42,173 bases of DNA from JAVJSD01 sp040219575. Its GTDB lineage: Bacteria > Planctomycetota > Planctomycetia > Pirellulales > Pirellulaceae. Made by a program: the position numbers and the translations under genes. How positions within the stretch are numbered: the stretch's first letter is position 1; each line of letters starts with the position of its first letter. The notes under the pieces were generated by a model, which was given only the letters and a program-made list of their open reading frames with translations, ran no database searches and was not told the origin of the DNA. The DNA lies in assembly GCA_040219575.1 (NCBI GenBank), contig JAVJSD010000100.1:1-42173 (forward strand), read 5' to 3'. Shown in pieces: positions 24,954 to 33,459 of the stretch.

Positions 24954-27422
24954 CTAATAGCGGGTGATCGTTTCGTGCAGGTTCAGCAGCACGCGGGCGA
25001 CGCTGGTCCAGGCGGCCAATTCGGCGGCGCTACTGTCTTCCGCCGTCGGCGCGTCGCCCACCTGGATCAACTCGGCGGCGGCCTGCTCATCGGCCTGGTA
25101 CTCCGCCAGGTGCCTGGCATGCAGGTTCGTGAGCACCTCCGCCTCGGCGTCGGTCGGCTCGCGCTGCAGCACGGCGGCGAAGGCGAATCGCAATCGCGAA
25201 TCGACGTCGTCGCCTCCCTCGCGGACGATCTTGCCGGCGAGCACTCGGGCGGCCTCCACGTAACTGGGATCGTTCAACAGCACCAGCGCCTGCTGCGGCG
25301 TGTTGCTGCGGGGGCGTTCGGCGGTGCATTCCTCGCGGCTGGTGGCGTCGAAGGCCAGCAGGCTGGGATGCAGGAACGTGCGCTGCCAGTGCGTGTACAG
25401 GCCGCGGCGATAGAGATCGTCTCCCTTGCCGCTGTTCCACTCCCGCCGGGGAAAGTTCAAGTGCTGCCAGTAACCGGCCGGTTGATACGGAAACACGCTT
25501 GGCCCGCCGATCTTTTTCACCAGCAATCCGCTCACGTCGAGGGCGTTGTCTCGCACGAACTCGGCGTCGAGGCGGAACCGCGACTGCCGGGCGAACAGCC
25601 GGTTGTCGGGATCGCGCTGCCGCAACTCGGGCGTCGGTTTCGAACTCAGCCGGTACGACTGCGACATCACGATCAATTTGACCATGTGCTTCACGTCCCA
25701 GCCGCTTTCGACGAACTCCACCGCCAGCCAGTCGAGCAATTTCGGATGGGTGGGCCACTCGCCTTGCCCGCCCAGATCATTGAGCGTGCGGGCGATGCCG
25801 TGGCCGAAGAACAGCTTCCAGAAGCGATTCACCTGCGCCCGCGAGGCCATCGGGTTCTCGGGATCGAGCAGCCACCGGGCCAGATCGAGCCGCGTGGCGC
25901 GGCGGTCGGCCACGTCGAGCGGTTTCATGAAGGCGGGCGTCTTCGGCTCGACGGCGGGGCCTGATTCGTCGAGCCAGTTGCCGCGCGGCAGGATGCGAAT
26001 CGTGCGGGGGGCGCCGCTGTTGGCCATCAGCGTTTGCGGAATCGCGTCTTGAAAGGCGTCGCGCTGTTTCTTGGCTGCGTCATAGGGCTTTTTGGCCTGA
26101 TCGCGGGCGGCGATCGCGGACTTGTGGGCTTCTTCCGCGGCCGCCTTGTGCTCCTCGTCGGCTTCCTTGAGCGCCTTTTCCGCGGCTTTGACGGCGGCTT
26201 CGGCGTCTTGAAACGGCTTCTCGACCATGGCCAACGCGTCGTTGAGCTTCTTCAACTGCTCGGCCTGCTCGGGTGTCGGCAATGGCGTGTGCCGCCGCTT
26301 GCCGACCGCCGGCTCCTGGATGTCGGCGAAGAACGCCGCCATGCTGTAGAAGTCTTTCTGCGTGTAGGGATCGTACTTGTGATCGTGGCACTCGGCGCAG
26401 CCCATCGTCGCGCCGAGCCAGACTTCCGAGACGCTCCGCACGCGGTCGGCCGAGTACTTGACCATATATTCGCCCGCCTGCGCGCCGCCCTCTTCGGTGG
26501 TCTGCAGCAGCATGTTGTAGCCGCTGGCGATCTTCGTCTCCTCGGTCGCCTCTGGCAAAAGGTCGCCGGCGAGTTGCTCGACCGTGAACCGATCGAACGG
26601 CATGTTGTCGTTGAATGCATCGATCACCCACTCGCGATACATCCACACGTCGCGCGGCGTGTCGCTGTGGTAGCCGATGCTGTCGGCGTAGCGCACCAGG
26701 TCGAGCCACCAGACGGCCATCCGCTCGCCGAAGTGTTTGGAAGCCAGCAAGCGGTCGACGAGTTCCTCGTAGGCCGCCGGCGACGTGTCGCTCGCGAACG
26801 CCTCCACTTCCGCGTGGGTGGGAGGCAGTCCGGTGAGGTCGAAGGTCAATCGGCGAATCAACGTCCGGCGGTCGGCGACAGACGCCGGGGCGACGCCTTG
26901 CTCTTGGAGACGGGCGTGCAGGAAGCGGTCGATCGGGCCGCGCGGATTCCACGCGGCGATGGGCGAGGGCGCGTCGCCGCGCCGCGGCCGCACCTGGTTC
27001 CAATGCGGTTCCCACTTGGCGCCGTCGGCGATCCACTTGTCCAGCAAGGCGATCTGACGCGGATTGAGCGGCTTGCCGAAGTCGGCCGGCGGCATTTGCA
27101 CGTCGGCGTCTTCGGAAGTTATCCGCCGATGCAGTTCGCTGTTCGACAAGTCGCCCGGCACGAGCGCCCGCACGCCGCTGTCCAGTTCCGCAAACGCGCT
27201 CTGCTCCACGTCGAACCGCAGGTCGGTCTGCCGCTGTCCTTCGTCGGGACCGTGGCACGCGAAACAGTGGTTCGAAAGGAGCGGGCGAATATCGCGGTTG
27301 AATTGCACTTGCTTGGGAAGGGGATCCTCCGCCCGCAGGCCGCCGCTCAGGAGAACGACGACGCCCAGGAGAACGACGACGGTCAGGCCGACCGCCGCGA
27401 AACGCCGAAACTTCTGCATCAT
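24954..27422 (-). CDS. Secreted PSCyt1-DUF1549-DUF1553 protein with coiled-coil insert
   Basis: The 822-residue protein has a signal peptide (about 1-31, whose core repeats VVVLLGVVVLL), a heme-type CFACH (53-57) in the PSCyt1 domain, DUF1549 from about 160, a second CAECH at 342-346 (CAECHDHKYDP, the usual end of DUF1549), and DUF1553 from about 500. Between the last two, residues about 388-460 are Ala/Lys/Glu-rich and heptad-like, a probable coiled coil. ATG 27422 has GGAG at 4-5 bases upstream; ATG 27419 is equivalent. Family members are exported and partner DUF1501, as here. Confidence 0.9.
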   Translation of the reverse strand: MMQKFRRFAAVGLTVVVLLGVVVLLSGGLRAEDPLPKQVQFNRDIRPLLSNHCFACHGPDEGQRQTDLRFDVEQSAFAELDSGVRALVPGDLSNSELHRRITSEDADVQMPPADFGKPLNPRQIALLDKWIADGAKWEPHWNQVRPRRGDAPSPIAAWNPRGPIDRFLHARLQEQGVAPASVADRRTLIRRLTFDLTGLPPTHAEVEAFASDTSPAAYEELVDRLLASKHFGERMAVWWLDLVRYADSIGYHSDTPRDVWMYREWVIDAFNDNMPFDRFTVEQLAGDLLPEATEETKIASGYNMLLQTTEEGGAQAGEYMVKYSADRVRSVSEVWLGATMGCAECHDHKYDPYTQKDFYSMAAFFADIQEPAVGKRRHTPLPTPEQAEQLKKLNDALAMVEKPFQDAEAAVKAAEKALKEADEEHKAAAEEAHKSAIAARDQAKKPYDAAKKQRDAFQDAIPQTLMANSGAPRTIRILPRGNWLDESGPAVEPKTPAFMKPLDVADRRATRLDLARWLLDPENPMASRAQVNRFWKLFFGHGIARTLNDLGGQGEWPTHPKLLDWLAVEFVESGWDVKHMVKLIVMSQSYRLSSKPTPELRQRDPDNRLFARQSRFRLDAEFVRDNALDVSGLLVKKIGGPSVFPYQPAGYWQHLNFPRREWNSGKGDDLYRRGLYTHWQRTFLHPSLLAFDATSREECTAERPRSNTPQQALVLLNDPSYVEAARVLAGKIVREGGDDVDSRLRFAFAAVLQREPTDAEAEVLTNLHARHLAEYQADEQAAAELIQVGDAPTAEDSSAAELAAWTSVARVLLNLHETITRY

Positions 27423-27748
27423 TTGCTCCGCACATTGCCCCTTGAAATCGCGACCACTGAATCCCCACGTCGCCCAACGACTTGACGGAATCAGGCTATT
27501 CTAACCGCGTGCCGCCATGGTGTGCAAAAGGCTACCCCGCGCGAGCGAGTGAATTGCGGTCCGCAAGTCCCAGAACCACTTGCTCACTTGCCTGCGCGGC
27601 GTGTTTATGGAGATGGCCCTGCGTCGATCGACCGCGTCAATTGGTTCGGAAGCGTCTCACTGTCGCGGCGCTCTCTCGTCGATAGGGCGGCGGACAGTTT
27701 GTCGATGCGAGCCTGCCACAATCCGCCTTCCGCGCGGAATCGACGCGA

Positions 27749-27788
27749 ATTCCCCGGGGAATCGACCCGATACCCCACTTCCCCGGGG
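27749..27788. promoter_or_regulatory. Paired palindromes, candidate enhancer-binding site
   Basis: ATTCCCCGGGGAAT (27749-27762) is a perfect 14-bp palindrome. TTCCCCGGGG (27779-27788) repeats its core, with centres 29 bp apart. They lie about 85 and 55 bp upstream of the expected sigma-54 start near 27840. Two spaced copies of one dyad are what an enhancer-binding activator would use, though the distance is short. Confidence 0.5.
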
Positions 27789-27812
27789 CGACGCAAACGG
27801 CATCGTCGCCGC

Positions 27813-27829
27813 TTGGCACGCGGCTTGCC
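27813..27829 (+). promoter_or_regulatory. Sigma-54 promoter (-24/-12)
   Basis: TTGGCACGCGGCTTGCC matches the sigma-54 consensus with GG at 27815-27816 and GC at 27827-27828, exactly 10 bases apart. Transcription would start near 27840, about 75 bp before the ATG at 27916. Sigma-54 requires an ATP-dependent activator, so this gene is probably switched on by a specific signal. Confidence 0.75.
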
Positions 27830-27915
27830 TCTCTTATGAGAGTGGCGCGGTCGAGGTGCGAACGCGCAGCGGGGATTCACCCCTTGAAACCCGAATCTAC
27901 GGAACGAGGCTTGCC

Positions 27916-29325
27916 ATGCGATATTTGAAGAAACTGATTCCGGCGGCGGCATGCGTCGCGGTCTTCGTGCTGACCCTGTCAGCGATGGAAACGTCGATTT
28001 GTTACGCCCAACGCGGCGGTCGCGGCGGCGGCGCCTCGCACGGCGGAGGCGGAGGAGGCGGCAGCGGGAGGTCGCACGGCGGAGGAAGCTTCCGCGGCGG
28101 AGGCGCCGGCGGCGGCGGTTTCGCCCACGGCAACGGTTCGATGCGCGGAGGGGGTTCGTCACGAGGAGGGGGTTCGATGCGCGGCGGCGGTTCGTCACGC
28201 GGCGGCTCGCCTCCGGGCGGAGGAAGTCACGCTGGCTCGGGCGGCCGTGGCGGCGGATCCTCGCATGCGGGTGGTTCGCACCAAGGCGGCGGTTTTGGCG
28301 GCGGGTCTGGACACGCCGGCGGAAGCCAGCATGGGAACTCCGGCGGCCATGCGGGACATGTGGGCGGCAGCGGACGGGGCGGCAGCGGATGGAGCAACAG
28401 TGGACGAGGCAACAGCGGATGGAGCGACAGCGGATGGGGCAACAGCGGAAGCGGACGCGGCGGAAGCTCCTACTCCAACCGACGCGGCGGTTACTACAAC
28501 TCGTACAACTTCGGCCGTTCGCCGTACTACTCCGGCTACGGATCCCGCAGCGGATACTACGGGGGCTACAACAACGGCGGCTTCGGACTTTCGATCGTGG
28601 CCCCCTTGTTGCGCTATGGCAGCCTGTTCAACTCGTTGCCCTACTACTCCGGCTATGGCGGCTACGGTTCCAACTACTACGGCGGCGCTTACTACAACCG
28701 TGCGCCGTCGGTCGCCTCGACGCAGACATACCGCGTGCCCACGTCGTCCAGCAGCGGCCCGTTGATCCCGACTTCGGCCGGCGCCGCGGCTTACCAGTTG
28801 CAGGCCGAACGGGCGTTTCGCGAACATCGCTACGAGGACGCCGCCAAGTACAACAACCACGCCGTCGTCGAGGACGGCGAGAACGGCCGGTTGTACCTGT
28901 TCGCCTCGCAGACGCTATTCGCCCTGGGCGACTATCAAGGCGCCGCCTCGGCGATTCATCAGGCGGCTTCGCTGTTGGATCGCAGTGAGTGGGGCTACGT
29001 GGTGCAGAACTACGCGCAGTTCTACCGCGGCCGCGACTACGTGACGCAGATGGAGCAGCTCGTCGACTTCATCGACGAGAATCCCGATGCGTCGTACGCC
29101 TACTTCCTCCGCGGCTACCACTACGTGTACCTCGGCCACGACGACGCGGCGCGCAAACAGTTGACCAAGGCGGTCGAACTCGAGAGCCGCGACCAATTGG
29201 CGGCGGAGCTGCTGGTGCAGGTGGGCGGCACGGTGCCCGAATCGGCCCGGGCTCCCCAGGCGGAAGAGGAAATCGGCGATCTGCCTCCGCCGATCACCCC
29301 GCCGACGGTGGATACGCAGCCGTAG
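27916..29325 (+). CDS. Secreted Gly/Ser/His-rich and Tyr-rich protein with TPR-like domain
   Basis: The 469-residue protein starts at ATG 27916 with a GAGG site close by and has a signal peptide ending at about Ala31 (CYA-QRGG). Residues about 33-190 are low complexity: Gly, Ser, Arg and His with blocks such as RGGGSSRGGGSMRGG and SGWSDSGWGNSG. Then comes a Tyr-Gly region (NSYNFGRSPYYSGYG) and from about 300 a TPR-like helical domain (QLQAERAFREHRYEDAAKYN, ALGDYQGAASAIHQAA, YAYFLRGYHYVYLGHDD). The TPR domain is shared with the next gene, which lacks the long Gly block. A structural, surface or matrix-forming role is plausible but not shown. A sigma-54 promoter precedes it and an intrinsic terminator follows. 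Confidence 0.85.
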   Translation: MRYLKKLIPAAACVAVFVLTLSAMETSICYAQRGGRGGGASHGGGGGGGSGRSHGGGSFRGGGAGGGGFAHGNGSMRGGGSSRGGGSMRGGGSSRGGSPPGGGSHAGSGGRGGGSSHAGGSHQGGGFGGGSGHAGGSQHGNSGGHAGHVGGSGRGGSGWSNSGRGNSGWSDSGWGNSGSGRGGSSYSNRRGGYYNSYNFGRSPYYSGYGSRSGYYGGYNNGGFGLSIVAPLLRYGSLFNSLPYYSGYGGYGSNYYGGAYYNRAPSVASTQTYRVPTSSSSGPLIPTSAGAAAYQLQAERAFREHRYEDAAKYNNHAVVEDGENGRLYLFASQTLFALGDYQGAASAIHQAASLLDRSEWGYVVQNYAQFYRGRDYVTQMEQLVDFIDENPDASYAYFLRGYHYVYLGHDDAARKQLTKAVELESRDQLAAELLVQVGGTVPESARAPQAEEEIGDLPPPITPPTVDTQP

Positions 29326-29368
29326 TCGGCGCTCGTCGACGGACGACCGATGTTCGGATGATTTGGGA

Positions 29369-29413
29369 AGCGACGCCAAACACGCTATGCTGAACGGGTT
29401 GGCGTCGCTTTTT
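29369..29413 (+). terminator. Intrinsic terminator after the Gly-rich gene
   Basis: An 11-bp perfect stem (AGCGACGCCAA at 29369-29379 with 29399-29409) encloses a 19-base loop and is followed by TTTTT then CGTTTT. It is the clearest rho-independent terminator in the window and separates the Gly-rich gene from its paralog, which therefore needs its own promoter. Confidence 0.8.
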
Positions 29414-29494
29414 CGTTTTCCTGGCCGGACAGCGTAACGGCGTCCGCTTGTCGAAGTCGAGCCATTCGCTCCCACGTGCATGAAAGGTCTCAGG

Positions 29495-30445
29495 ATGTCC
29501 AACGCATCGGTGTTCCGACTGACCATGATGATGGGGGCCGTCGTCGCTTTCGCAGGGCTGTGGCAGCCGTCGACCTGTCTCGCGCAGCGCGGACCAAGAA
29601 CCTATTTCCCCGGCGTTCGCGGCGGCAGCAATTACTATCGCGGCTCGTTCGACTTCAACAGCCCGACGTTCCATTACGGCTACGGATCGCGCCAGTATGG
29701 CGGCAGCTACTACGGCGGCGGTTACTATCAAAATGGGCTGGGGCTGTCGCTCGCCCTGCCGTTGACCCGTTACGGCAGCCTGTTCAGTTCGCAGCCTTAC
29801 TTTTCCGGCTACAACAATTATCGCAGCTACACCTCGGGCTACGGCGCGTATTACGGCAATGATCCGCCGGCGCGGACGTTCCGAGTTGTGCCCGCCAGCG
29901 ACGCGCCCATGATCCCCGCCGCCGGCGAAGCGGCCGCCTTTCAACGGCAGGCCGAGCGGGCGTTCCGCGATCACCGCTATGAAGAAGCGGCGCGGCTCTC
30001 CAATCACGCCCTCGTCGAGGACGGCGACAACGGCAAGCTGTATCTGTTCGCGGCGCAAACGCTGTTCGCGCTGGGCGATTACCAGGGCGCGGCCGCGGCG
30101 ATTCATCGGGCGGCGGCGCTGTTGGATCGTAGCGAGTGGGGCTACGTCGTGCAGAACTACGCGAAGTTCTACCGCGGACGGGACTATGTGACGCAAATGG
30201 AAACGCTGGTCGACTTCGCCAAGCAGCATCCCGAGGCGGCGTACGCGTACTTCCTCCGAGGCTATCACTATGCGTATCTGGGGTACGAAGAGCCGGCGCG
30301 GAAGCAGTTGGCCAAGGCGGTCGAACTCGAACCACGCGACCGGCTGGCCGTCGAACTGCTGGTGCAAGCCGGCGGCAAGGCGCCCGAAACGGCGCAGCTC
30401 GAGGAAGCGCCGCCGCCGCAAAAGCCGGCGAAGGTCGAGCCGTAG
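29495..30445 (+). CDS. Secreted Tyr/Gly-rich TPR protein, paralog of the preceding gene
   Basis: The 316-residue protein starts at ATG 29495, with AAAGG about 8 bases upstream; ATG 29480 lacks such a site. Its signal peptide ends CLA-QRGP, so both mature proteins begin with QRG. Residues about 50-120 are Tyr/Gly/Ser-rich (YGGSYYGGGYYQNGLG, PYFSGYNNYRSY), and the TPR-like domain fills the rest (AFREHRYEEAARLSNHALV in the parallel position, ALGDYQGAAAAIHRAAALLD). It lacks the 150-residue Gly/His block of the neighbour, which therefore either gained or kept a structural extension. No sigma-54 site is seen in front. Function unknown. Confidence 0.85.
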   Translation: MSNASVFRLTMMMGAVVAFAGLWQPSTCLAQRGPRTYFPGVRGGSNYYRGSFDFNSPTFHYGYGSRQYGGSYYGGGYYQNGLGLSLALPLTRYGSLFSSQPYFSGYNNYRSYTSGYGAYYGNDPPARTFRVVPASDAPMIPAAGEAAAFQRQAERAFRDHRYEEAARLSNHALVEDGDNGKLYLFAAQTLFALGDYQGAAAAIHRAAALLDRSEWGYVVQNYAKFYRGRDYVTQMETLVDFAKQHPEAAYAYFLRGYHYAYLGYEEPARKQLAKAVELEPRDRLAVELLVQAGGKAPETAQLEEAPPPQKPAKVEP

Positions 30446-30750
30446 ACGTCGAGCCCCCTGCAAGTCCTTCTCAACCGAATTCGTATAACGGCAAGCCGCG
30501 CAGGCGTCGGCGGACCGTTGTCGAAACGTTTTCAGCTCGCGCAGCGTCGTGCGCGCGCCGACGCCTGCGGCCCGCCGTTAAGGTTAGACGATCCTCCCAG
30601 CTTCATCGTCGGCATCGGCATGGCAGGCTCCGACAAACGGCGTTTCGCGAGGCAGTCGTCAATTAACGACGCGGGACAGTGGCATGCGGGCGTGGTTGCG
30701 TGTACCCTGTTCGCATTCCTCTCTCACTCTCCGGCGATCACAACCGAATC
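30446..30750. other. Intergenic region with decayed family A repeat
   Basis: This 305-bp gap lies between the TPR protein and the MFS transporter. It holds a degraded family A palindrome (30481-30591) and its flank GGCATCGGCATGGCA at 30611. No gene is seen; frames across it are Arg-rich shadows. Confidence 0.6.
30481..30591. repeat. Palindromic repeat family A, decayed copy
   Basis: The left arm is TCGTATAACGGCAAGCCGCG with a base change and a two-base insertion. The middle reads GGCGGACCGTTGTCGAAACG, and the right arm is ACGCCTGCGGCCCGCCGTTA followed by AGGTTAGACGA. It is clearly the same family as the array at 7.9 kb but worn. The right flank keeps the family's GGCAT-type sequence 20 bp on. 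Confidence 0.8.
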
Positions 30751-32007
30751 ATGAGCGACACCGCCCTCGACGCTTCCAAGCAACACACCAACTACGGCTG
30801 GCAGGTGACGCTGGCCGGTTTGGGCATCAACCTGGCGCTGGGGATCCTGTACACCTGGAGCGTGATCAGCAAGGGCGTGCCGGAAGCGTGGGGTTGGTCG
30901 GCGACGGAGCTCTATCTGCCGTACGCGGTCGCTTGCCTGGTGTTCTGCCTGGTGATGGTGCCCGCCGGCCGGATGCAGGATGCGTTGGGACCGCGACTGG
31001 TGGCGACCATCGGCGGCGTCCTGGTGGGAGTGGGCATGATCCTGGCGAGCTTCACGCAAACGCCGCTGGGATACGTGCTCGGATTCGGCGTGTTCTCCGG
31101 CGCCGGTTTCGGCTTCGGATACGCTTCGGCCACGCCGCCCGCGGTGAAATGGTTTCCGCCGGCCAAGACCGGCATGATCGCGGGCATCGTCGTGTCGGGC
31201 TTCGGGCTGGCTTCCGTCTACACCGCGCCGCTTTCCACGTGGTTGATTTCGACGTTGGGTTTGCAGCAGGCGGTCGGCATCCTCGGCGTCGCCTTTCTGG
31301 TGGTCGTCGTCATCCTCGCCCAACTACTGCGGCCGCCGATGCCGGGGTACGTTCCCTCCGGCACGCCTCCCAAACTCAACGACGGCGGGCCGGCCAAGAA
31401 GGAACACTTCCTGCCGCGCGAGATGTTGGCCACCTGGCAATTCTATCTGCTGTGGTTCCTGTACGCGTGCGGAGCGGGCGCCGGCTTGATGGTGATCGGC
31501 GCGCTGGCGAACATCGCCAAGCTGCAGGCCGGCCTGCAACTGGGATTCTTGCTCGTCGCGGCGCTGGCGATTGGCAACGGGGCCGGCCGGATCATCGCCG
31601 GCGTGGCCTCCGACAAGATCGGCCGCAAGGCGACGTTGTTGATCTGCTTCGTGTCGCAGGCCGGGCTGATCGGACTGATCTCGCAGGCCAACACCGGTTC
31701 GCCCCTGGCCAGCGTGCCGGTGATGGCGCTCGTCTCGGCATTGATTGGGGCCAACTATGGCGCCAACCTGGCCATCTTTCCTTCAATCACCAAGGACTTT
31801 TACGGGCTGAAGCATTTCGGAACCAACTACGGCCTCGTGTTCACAGCCTGGGGCGTGGGCGGTTTCATGCTGGCCATCGCCGCCGGACAGATCTACGACC
31901 ACTACCACAGCTTCGCCTTCGCCTACTACGGCTCGATCGCGCTGTTGATCGCCGCCGCCGCCGGCACGCTGTTGATCAAACCGCCGCACGTCGAGCACGT
32001 CGGCTAG
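30751..32007 (+). CDS. MFS transporter, oxalate/formate antiporter (OFA) type
   Basis: The 418-residue protein has the twelve-segment MFS layout and OFA landmarks: an early GINLALGILYTWSVIS segment, AGRMQDALGPR in loop 2-3, FSGAGFGFGYASATPPAVKWFPP before segment 5, and a central hydrophilic loop ending with HFLPREM. Family members exchange or co-transport monocarboxylates such as oxalate, formate or lactate; the substrate cannot be deduced. ATG 30751 begins MSDTALDAS after a 25-codon open run that lacks support. It is convergent with the oxidoreductase at 32092, with a GTAGC palindrome in the 84-bp gap. Confidence 0.85.
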   Translation: MSDTALDASKQHTNYGWQVTLAGLGINLALGILYTWSVISKGVPEAWGWSATELYLPYAVACLVFCLVMVPAGRMQDALGPRLVATIGGVLVGVGMILASFTQTPLGYVLGFGVFSGAGFGFGYASATPPAVKWFPPAKTGMIAGIVVSGFGLASVYTAPLSTWLISTLGLQQAVGILGVAFLVVVVILAQLLRPPMPGYVPSGTPPKLNDGGPAKKEHFLPREMLATWQFYLLWFLYACGAGAGLMVIGALANIAKLQAGLQLGFLLVAALAIGNGAGRIIAGVASDKIGRKATLLICFVSQAGLIGLISQANTGSPLASVPVMALVSALIGANYGANLAIFPSITKDFYGLKHFGTNYGLVFTAWGVGGFMLAIAAGQIYDHYHSFAFAYYGSIALLIAAAAGTLLIKPPHVEHVG

Positions 32008-32021
32008 TCTTTCCCTGCCCC

Positions 32022-32089
32022 CGTAGCGGAAGTCGCCAGACTTCCGACGAGCGAGGTTCTAATTCGGAAGTCTGGCGACTTCCGCTACG
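32022..32089. repeat. GTAGC palindrome (family C), copy 3
   Basis: Perfect 23-base arms at 32023-32045 and 32066-32088, plus a closing C-G pair at 32022 and 32089, enclose a 20-base loop. It fills the gap between two convergent genes, where a stem of this strength could end transcription from both sides. It is the GCCAG subtype, as copy 2. Confidence 0.9.
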
Positions 32090-32091
32090 GG

Positions 32092-33063
32092 CTACGCCCG
32101 CGCGTCCTGGTAGGCGGTTTCCATGATCAGGTTGGTCAGCCGCCCCTCGTCGCCGCCGACCAGTGGATCGCGGCCTTCTTTGATGGCGGCGATGAAGTCT
32201 TTGACCAAAGGCAGGCAGAAGTTCTCGTGCGGCGGCAGCGACTCCAGGCGACGCTCGCCGCCGCGCTCAACGACGAGCTCGCCGCCATTGAGCGGGACGC
32301 ACGTCACGCGGCCTTCGGTTCCCACGATCGAAAAGTAGTCGGGATCGTCGGCCGGCCCGAACAGGCATTGCAGCGAGGCCTGCACGCCGGACGAGAAGGC
32401 GATCAACAGCGAAGCTGCGTCCTCGGCCTCGTAGCGGGAGGCGATGTTGCCGCAGACCGCGACGACTTCCGCCACTTCGCCGAAGAGGTGCAATAGCAGG
32501 TTGATGCGATGACTGCCGATGTCCATCAGCGCGCCGCCGCCCCCATCCTCCAGTCGCACGCGCCAGGAACCTTCTTCCTCCGGAAAGATCGGCGGCGCGC
32601 AGGCGGTGACCACCGTGGCGGCCATCGGCGCGCCCAAGTCGCCGGCGGCTAACAACTCCTCGATGCGACGCACCGCCGGGTAGAAGCGACGGTAGTAGGC
32701 CACGCCCAGCCGCACGTCGTGGCGGGCGCAGGCGTCGATCATGTCGGTGCAGTCGTCGACGGTCATCGCCATCGGCTTCTCGACCAGCACATGCTTGCCC
32801 GCCTTGGCGGCCGCCTGCGTCTGCCGGCGATGCAGGTAGACCGGCGTGGCGATGTAGACGGCGTCGACCTCCCCGTCGGCGAGCAGCTCCGCGTCGCTGG
32901 TGTAGCGCCGCGGCACGTCGAACTCGTCGCAAAACGCCTTGAGCTTTTCCACATCACGGCGACACGCTGCGACAAGCTGCGAACCCGTCGCCTGCCGCAG
33001 CGCCCGGGCCACGCGCTTCCACGCCACATCGCCGCAGCCGATCAAACCAAAGCGAACCGTCAT
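32092..33063 (-). CDS. Gfo/Idh/MocA-family oxidoreductase
   Basis: The 323-residue protein opens with the Rossmann motif FGLIGCGDVA (glycines 6, 9, 11) and carries the family signature VEKPMAM (residues 94-100), which contains the active-site Lys96. The C-terminal domain follows from about 125, including the GSHRINLLLHLFGE stretch. NAD(P)-dependent oxidoreduction of a sugar or cyclitol is expected; there is no Tat or signal peptide, so it is cytoplasmic. ATG 33063 has GGAG 6-8 bases upstream. It is the only protein of this common planctomycete family in the window and stands alone on its strand. Confidence 0.85.
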   Translation of the reverse strand: MTVRFGLIGCGDVAWKRVARALRQATGSQLVAACRRDVEKLKAFCDEFDVPRRYTSDAELLADGEVDAVYIATPVYLHRRQTQAAAKAGKHVLVEKPMAMTVDDCTDMIDACARHDVRLGVAYYRRFYPAVRRIEELLAAGDLGAPMAATVVTACAPPIFPEEEGSWRVRLEDGGGGALMDIGSHRINLLLHLFGEVAEVVAVCGNIASRYEAEDAASLLIAFSSGVQASLQCLFGPADDPDYFSIVGTEGRVTCVPLNGGELVVERGGERRLESLPPHENFCLPLVKDFIAAIKEGRDPLVGGDEGRLTNLIMETAYQDARA

Positions 33064-33459
33064 GCCGACTCCGTCTTGTCGCTGAAACCGGAAATCCCTC
33101 GATTGTTATAGCGGTTTCCTTGCGTCGCCCCCACTCCGAGAGATGTTTGAACGACGCATCGCGATCAAATGAGGAACATGAGGAAACGGAGAGAACGGAG
33201 GACTTAATGCAGAATCTGAACTTGAGGCAGTAGAGACCGCGGAGAAGAAAGCAATCTACCCACGATTCATGACGTGCCGACCTGCCGGCTCTTGCCTCTT
33301 CGCTCTCTCTGCTGCCTTCTGTTCAACAATTCCTTTTGCGCCCCGTCCTCCGTTCACTCCGTTTGCTCATGTTCCTTCTGATCTCCGCCTCCACGCCGCG
33401 CGGCATGTGCGCCGCTTGCGGTGAAGACAGGCAGGCTGGAAGCCCGCCCTACGTCGATG
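33064..33459. other. Non-coding interval with long imperfect inverted repeat
   Basis: No gene is seen in this 396-bp gap between the divergently read oxidoreductase start and the end of the acyltransferase. The promoter of the oxidoreductase must lie in the first 100 bases. The rest is dominated by the inverted repeat described next. Confidence 0.6.
33172..33376. repeat. 205-bp inverted-repeat element
   Basis: Left arm 33172-33202 (beginning AGGAACATGAGGAAACGGAG) and right arm 33346-33376 are inverted with two mismatches. The inner parts also pair in a looser fashion (GAACTTGAGGCAGTAGAGA against the inverse of CTCTCTGCTGCCTTCTGTT), so the fold continues. Purine-rich on one strand and non-coding, it is probably another MITE-like repeat. 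Confidence 0.7.

Larger units (their letters stand above)
27423..27915. other. Divergent intergenic region with sigma-54 promoter
   Basis: This 493-bp gap separates the minus-strand DUF1553 gene from the plus-strand Gly-rich gene. The right half holds the sigma-54 promoter and palindromes described separately. I see no gene in the left half, although open frames exist on both strands with Arg/Ser-rich translations. Confidence 0.6.
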
